Source: Cryptomeria japonica (taxonomy: Eukaryota > Streptophyta > Pinopsida > Cupressales > Cupressaceae). From it: a stretch of DNA of 20,000 bases. The stretch covers positions 40,001-60,000 of the forward strand of contig NW_026729169.1 of assembly GCF_030272615.1 (NCBI RefSeq). Direction: 5' to 3'. A program made the position numbers and the translations under genes. Shown piece after piece: positions 16,339 to 20,000 of the stretch. The notes under the pieces were generated by a model that was not told the DNA's origin, searched no databases, and saw only the letters and a program-made list of their open reading frames with translations. Every line of letters starts with the position of its first letter. Position 1 is the first letter of the stretch.

Positions 16339-17540
16339 GCCGGGGCAAACCCAGCCAAGGTGCCCACCCCGACGAAGGTGCACGCGAGGTGCGCACCCGG
16401 GGCAAACCGGGCTCCGACAACGTGCACGCAGCACCTTGGAGCACACTTCGAAGCACTCCCGGGTGCCCACCGGCGTTGCGCACCGTGGTGGGCAGCGAGG
16501 TGCGCACCTTTGATGCGCTGCCTTCACTAATTTCCAGAAAAGGCAAAAAAAAATGAGATTTTAAAATTTCCGTTTTGAAAGATAGTGAAAAAAACGGAAC
16601 GCGGGTGCCATCTTGAGCCCGCCCTGGTGCGCAGCCCAGGCAAGGCATGCGCACCAAGGTGCCCACCCGCGGTGCACGCCCGGGGCAAACCGGGCTCCGA
16701 CTTCGTGCAGGCCGCACCTTGGAGCACACTTCGGAGCGCTCCTTGGTGCGCACCATGGTGCCCACCAGGGCGCACCCGGGGCAAACCGGGCTCCGACTTC
16801 GTGCACGCCGCACCTTGGAGCACACATCGGAGCGCTCCCAGGTTCGCACCAGCGTTGCGCACCTTTGATGCGCTGCCTTCACTAATTTCCAGAAAAGGCA
16901 AAAAAAAACGATATTTTAAAATTTCCGTTCTGAAAGATAGTGAAAAAAACGGAACGCGGGTGCCATCTTGAGCCCTTCCTGGTGCGCAGCCCAGGCAAGT
17001 TGTGCGCACCAAGGTGCCCACCCTGGCGGAGGTGCGCGCCCGGGGCAAACCGGGCTCCGACTTCGTGCACTGCATGGTGCCCACCAAGGCGCGCAACCCA
17101 GCCAAGGTGCCCACCGCAGCGAAGGTGCACGCGAGGTGCGCACCCGAGGTGCACACCCGGGGCAAACCGAGCTCCGACTTCGTGCACGCCGCACCTTGGA
17201 GCACACTTCAGAGCGCTCCTTGGTGCGCACCAGGGCGCGCAACCCAGCCAAGGTGCTCACCCCGGCGAAGGTGCACGCGAGGTGCGCACCCGGGGCAAGC
17301 CGGGCTCGGACTTCGTGCACGCCGCACCTTGGAGCACACATCGGAGCGCTCCCGGGTTCGCACCAGCATTGCGCACCTTTGATGCGCTGCCTTCACTAAT
17401 TTCCAGAAAAGGCAAAAAAAAAAAAAAAACGAGATTTTAAAATTTCCGTTTTGAAAGATAGTGAAAAAAACGGAACGCGGGTGCCATCTTGAGCCCGCCC
17501 TGGTGTGCAGCCCAGGCAAGTTGTGCGCACCAAGGCACCC

Positions 17541-18054
17541 ACCCTGGCCAAGGTGGGTCACGGGGTGGGTCCTAGGGTGGGTAACGGGGTGGGTACTAAG
17601 GTGCGTGCCAAGGTGGGTCATGGGGTGGGTGCCAAGGTGGGCACCAGGGTGGGTGTGCACCAACCCTAGCCAGGGTAGGTCACGGGGTGGTTGTCGGGGT
17701 GGGCGTCAAGGAGCCAAGGTGGGTGGCAAGTAGCCAAGTTGCGTGCCAAGGTGGGTGTCGGGGTGGGTGCCAAGGATCCAAGGTGGGTGCCAAGGAACCA
17801 AGGTGGGTGTCTGGGTGGGTGCCGAGGTGGGAGCCAGGGTGGGTCCCAAGGTGAGTGCAAAGGTGGGTGCCAGGGTCAAGGTGAGTGCCAATGTGGGTTC
17901 CAAGGTGCCAGGGTCAGGGTGAGTGCCAATGTGGGTTCAAAGGTGCTAAGTTGGGTGCGAGGTTGGGTGCGAGGGTGGGTGGGTGCCAAGGTGTGCTAGG
18001 TGGAAGCCCGGGTGGGTCGGCATCCCATGGGTGTCGAGTTGGGTGCCTGATGGG
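17541..18054 (+). repeat. G-rich minisatellite, second tract
   Basis: About 510 bp, equivalent to 11507-12020 of the first tract. The ~1.2 kb of G-rich repeat that precedes 11501 is absent here. The only change seen is 17586 G versus 11552 A, which lengthens a G run (AACGGGGTGGG). Confidence 0.9.
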
Positions 18055-18399
18055 TGCTTCTTGTCAAGTTTTAGTCGTCGGGACTCATTTCGAGCCTTAG
18101 AGGTCGTTTCTTGTCCGGTTGCCCTGTCTTCGACCTGGGAACCCAATTTTGGTCCTCGGGTCCCATTTTTTTTTGTCTCGCATCCCACTTTTGGCCTGTG
18201 GCCTTTTCGGGGTCGATTCTCGTTTTGGGCATCAGAGCATGTTTCTTCTCCTAAAACCCAATATTTGTTTATTAAGTCTCGGAACACATTTTTGTTCTCG
18301 TGGACCCATCATGGGTCTTGGAACGCATTTGTGGTCCTTGGGTCCCATTTTGCATCCCGAAACTTGTGTTTTGGTGCTTGATCCCTATTTTGGGTGCCC
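18055..18399. repeat. T-rich segment, second copy
   Basis: Identical by eye to 12021-12365, including the T9 run. Confidence 0.65.
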
Positions 18400-18789
18400 A
18401 CCTTGCACCAAGTGCGCACCCGGGGCAAACCGAGCGCCTTGGTGCACCGGGGCAAGATCGAGCGTGCACCCGAGGCGCCCCGAACATGCACCAAGGTGCA
18501 CTCGGCCCACATGTGAGCGCAGGTCGTTGCGCCCGAGGTGGTGTGTGGGCACCGCGTTGCAGACGGGACACTGCACGCACACGACGCCCCGTCCAGGTGC
18601 ACGCACGTAGGCCGGGCCGGGTGCACACCCGACGCCCTAGCAAGGTGCGCGCACCCGGGCAGGGCTCACACTTGGCGAACGGGGCGCACTTCGCGAGGGA
18701 GGGTGTGCACCTCGACGGGGGTGGGTGGCCGGGGTGGATTCGCACGTGGGTCGCGGTTTGCTAAGTACACACTGCGACAAGCTCATAAC
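18400..18789. other. GC-rich spacer upstream of 5S gene 2
   Basis: Identical by eye to 12366-12755, so both 5S genes have the same 5' flank and would be expected to share upstream control. Confidence 0.6.
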
Positions 18790-18907
18790 GGGTGCGATCA
18801 TACCAGCGTTAGTGCACCGGATCCCATCAGAACTCCGCAGTTAAGCGCGCTTGGGCCGGAGTAGTACTGGGATGGGTGACCTCCCGGGAAGTCCCGGTGT
18901 TGCACCC
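18790..18907 (+). rRNA. 5S ribosomal RNA gene, copy 2
   Basis: The coding sequence is identical to copy 1 over all 118 positions, including the A box (18839-18850), C box (18870-18881) and terminal helix. It lies 6034 bp downstream on the same strand. It differs from copy 1 only beyond its 3' end, where the terminator is uninterrupted, so this copy has the more standard Pol III gene structure. Two identical 5S genes in one spacer support ongoing homogenisation of the array. Confidence 0.97.
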
Positions 18908-18924
18908 TTTTTTAGTTTTTCGCC
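18908..18924 (+). terminator. Pol III terminator of 5S copy 2 (T6 plus backup T5)
   Basis: TTTTTTAG directly follows the gene (18908-18913). A T5 run follows at 18916-18920. The T at 18911 is C in copy 1. This gives efficient early termination by the usual T4-or-longer rule. Confidence 0.85.
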
Positions 18925-19364
18925 GGGCGTCGCAATGCTATTTGAATAAACCTTTTGCCCGTTTGCGTTCTCGTCGGGGCCGGGCCGGGCCGGGGTGCGC
19001 TGCCCGCACTACCGCGCGCGCGGGGGCGACACCGAGCGCGCACCCGAGGCGCCCCGAGCACACAGGCCACGGTGCAACCCGGGCGTTGTGCGCGCACCCC
19101 GGTGCGCCCGAGGTGCTGCGCGCGCACCCAGGTGAAATCGGTGTGCACCTCGGCCAGTGCGCGCTCGGTCGAGTCGCGCACGTTGGCCAAGGTGCACGGT
19201 GATGTTTCTTACTCTAAGGTTCCGCACCAGACGCCCGGGACAGGTGAGCGAAGCTGGGCGGGGCCGGGTGCGCGGCCGGGGCAGGTGCACGCAGCTAGAG
19301 AGAGCTTTGGAGCACACCAGAGGTGCGCACCTTGGAGCACACTTCGGAGCGCACCAATGATGCG
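18921..19364. other. GC-rich spacer downstream of 5S gene 2
   Basis: Second copy of 12887-13330, with one change (19297 A for G). No gene is recognised. Confidence 0.55.
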
Positions 19365-20000
19365 CTCCATTCAAAAGTTTCCTGAAAAGGCAAAAAAAGT
19401 TGAGATTATAGAATTTCCCACTTGAGAGATTGTAAAAAAAAAAAATTTAAAATGAAGGAAACGCGGGTGCCAAGGTGTGCGCGCCCGGGTGCGCAGCCCA
19501 GCCAAGGTGTGCGCACCAAGGCGCCCACCCTGGCGAAGGTGCACGCAAGGTGCGCACCCGAGGCAAACCGGACAATTAACCCAACTTTCGACTTCGCGCG
19601 CACCTGCGCACCTTGGAGCGCACTTCGGAGCGCTCCTTGGTGCGCACCAATCTTGGGCACCTCGGAGTGCACCATGGCGCCCACCAAGGTGCGCACCCGG
19701 GGCAAACCGAGCTCCGACTTCGTGCGCACCTTGGAGCGCACGAAAGGTGCGCACCATGGCGCCCACCAAGGTGCGCAGCCCAGCCAAGGCGTGCGCATCA
19801 AGGTGCGCACCCTGGCGAAGGTGCGCACCCGGGGCAAACCGAGCTCCGACTTCGTGCGCACCTTGGAGCGCACAAAGGGTGCGCAACCCAGCCAAGGTGT
19901 GCGCACCCCGGGCAAACCGAGCTCCGAATCGTGCGCACCTTGGAGCACACTTCGGAGCCCTCCTTGGTGCGCACCGATGTTGCGCACCTCGGAGCGCACC
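19365..20000. repeat. A-rich island and start of GC-rich repeats, second copy
   Basis: Equivalent to 13331-13966, including the A12 run (19434-19445). It carries the 19612 C for G change, which restores the common 'gcgcaccttggagcgcac' word. The long open frames running off the window are the same repeat artefacts. Confidence 0.8.

Larger units (their letters stand above)
15541..17534. repeat. Five modules: A-rich island plus GC-rich repeats
   Basis: 'tttgatgcg(c/a)tgccttcact' followed by 'aatttcca(g/t)aaaaggc' starts at 15545, 16039, 16509, 16864 and 17378. Spacings are 494, 470, 355 and 514 bp. Each island continues with an A-run (A16 at 17414-17429), 'gattttaaaatttccgtttt' (or close variant) and 'gaaagatagtgaaaaaaacg', then 'ggtgccatcttgagccc'. 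The GC-rich part is made of the same words as the 207-bp array. The last module is cut at 17534, where the second copy of the G-rich tract starts. Confidence 0.88.
17535..20000 (+). repeat. Second copy of the 6034-bp 5S unit (cut by window end)
   Basis: This matches 11501-13966 at constant offset 6034 with four substitutions. Its left junction joins 'gtgcgcaccaag' from an island module to 'gcacccaccctggccaagg' from the G-rich tract. Other modules have 'aaggtgcccaccctggcg' at this place, so the join lies in a word (CCCACCCTGGC) common to both partners. The copy continues beyond the window. Confidence 0.93.

Noticed and set aside
1-20000. Retrotransposon or other mobile-element coding sequence
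   Set aside because: No reverse transcriptase, integrase or transposase motifs were seen in any frame, and no LTR pair or target-site duplication was evident. All large duplications are tandem.

Overview
This window is nuclear ribosomal-DNA spacer from a seed plant. It holds no protein-coding gene that I can support. The only recognisable genes are two 5S rRNA genes on the + strand (12756-12873 and 18790-18907). Their sequence matches what I remember of gymnosperm 5S rRNA better than the angiosperm form, for example in the AGCGTTAGTG and GGGCCGGAG segments and the GC-rich 3' half. The rest is nested tandem repeats. Thirteen copies of a block read on the - strand as CTTATATAGGGGAGG, which fits the plant RNA polymerase I initiator (TATATA followed by GGGG). 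I therefore read the window as a 35S rDNA intergenic spacer (IGS) with 35S transcription running right to left. The 18S gene would lie beyond position 1, and 5S genes are embedded in the upstream part of the spacer on the opposite strand. Neither 18S, 5.8S nor 25S sequence is visible, so the 35S link is inferred from the promoter blocks.

Layout, left to right: (1) 1-835, a degenerate edge of a satellite, with short minisatellite inserts. (2) 836-5527, about 25 copies of a 188-bp satellite, probably 5' external transcribed spacer (ETS) repeats. (3) 5528-6967, three diverged promoter/ETS modules, each with a promoter block and, downstream in the Pol I direction, a long stem-loop. (4) 6968-7289, an alternating 50/56-bp repeat. 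(5) 7290-8423, 311-bp promoter repeats. (6) 8424-9038, a 38/52-bp quasi-palindromic array. (7) 9039-10110, promoter repeats, mostly 157 bp. (8) 10111-10285, a patch of short palindromes. (9) 10286-12020, a G-rich minisatellite built from GGGTGGGTG words. (10) 12021-12365, a T-rich segment with degenerate ~20-bp repeats. (11) 12366-13330, a GC-rich spacer with the first 5S gene. (12) 13331-15540, repeats dominated by a 133+74-bp composite unit. (13) 15541-17534, modules alternating an A-rich island with GC-rich repeats. (14) 17535-20000, a near-identical second copy of 11501-13966, including the second 5S gene.

The 5S genes sit in a tandem unit of exactly 6034 bp. By eye, its two copies differ by only four substitutions and no indels over the 2466 bp visible twice. 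The left edge of the repeated unit falls at the centre of a perfect 24-bp palindrome. The parts appear to interlock as follows: Pol I would enter from repeated spacer promoters (10047 down to 5889) and transcribe leftward through stem-loops and 188-bp repeats toward 18S. Pol III would transcribe the 5S genes rightward, away from that promoter block. The most interesting structures are the stem-loop with compensatory changes beside three promoters, the palindrome at the 6-kb breakpoint, and a change in the 5S terminator between the otherwise near-identical 5S units.
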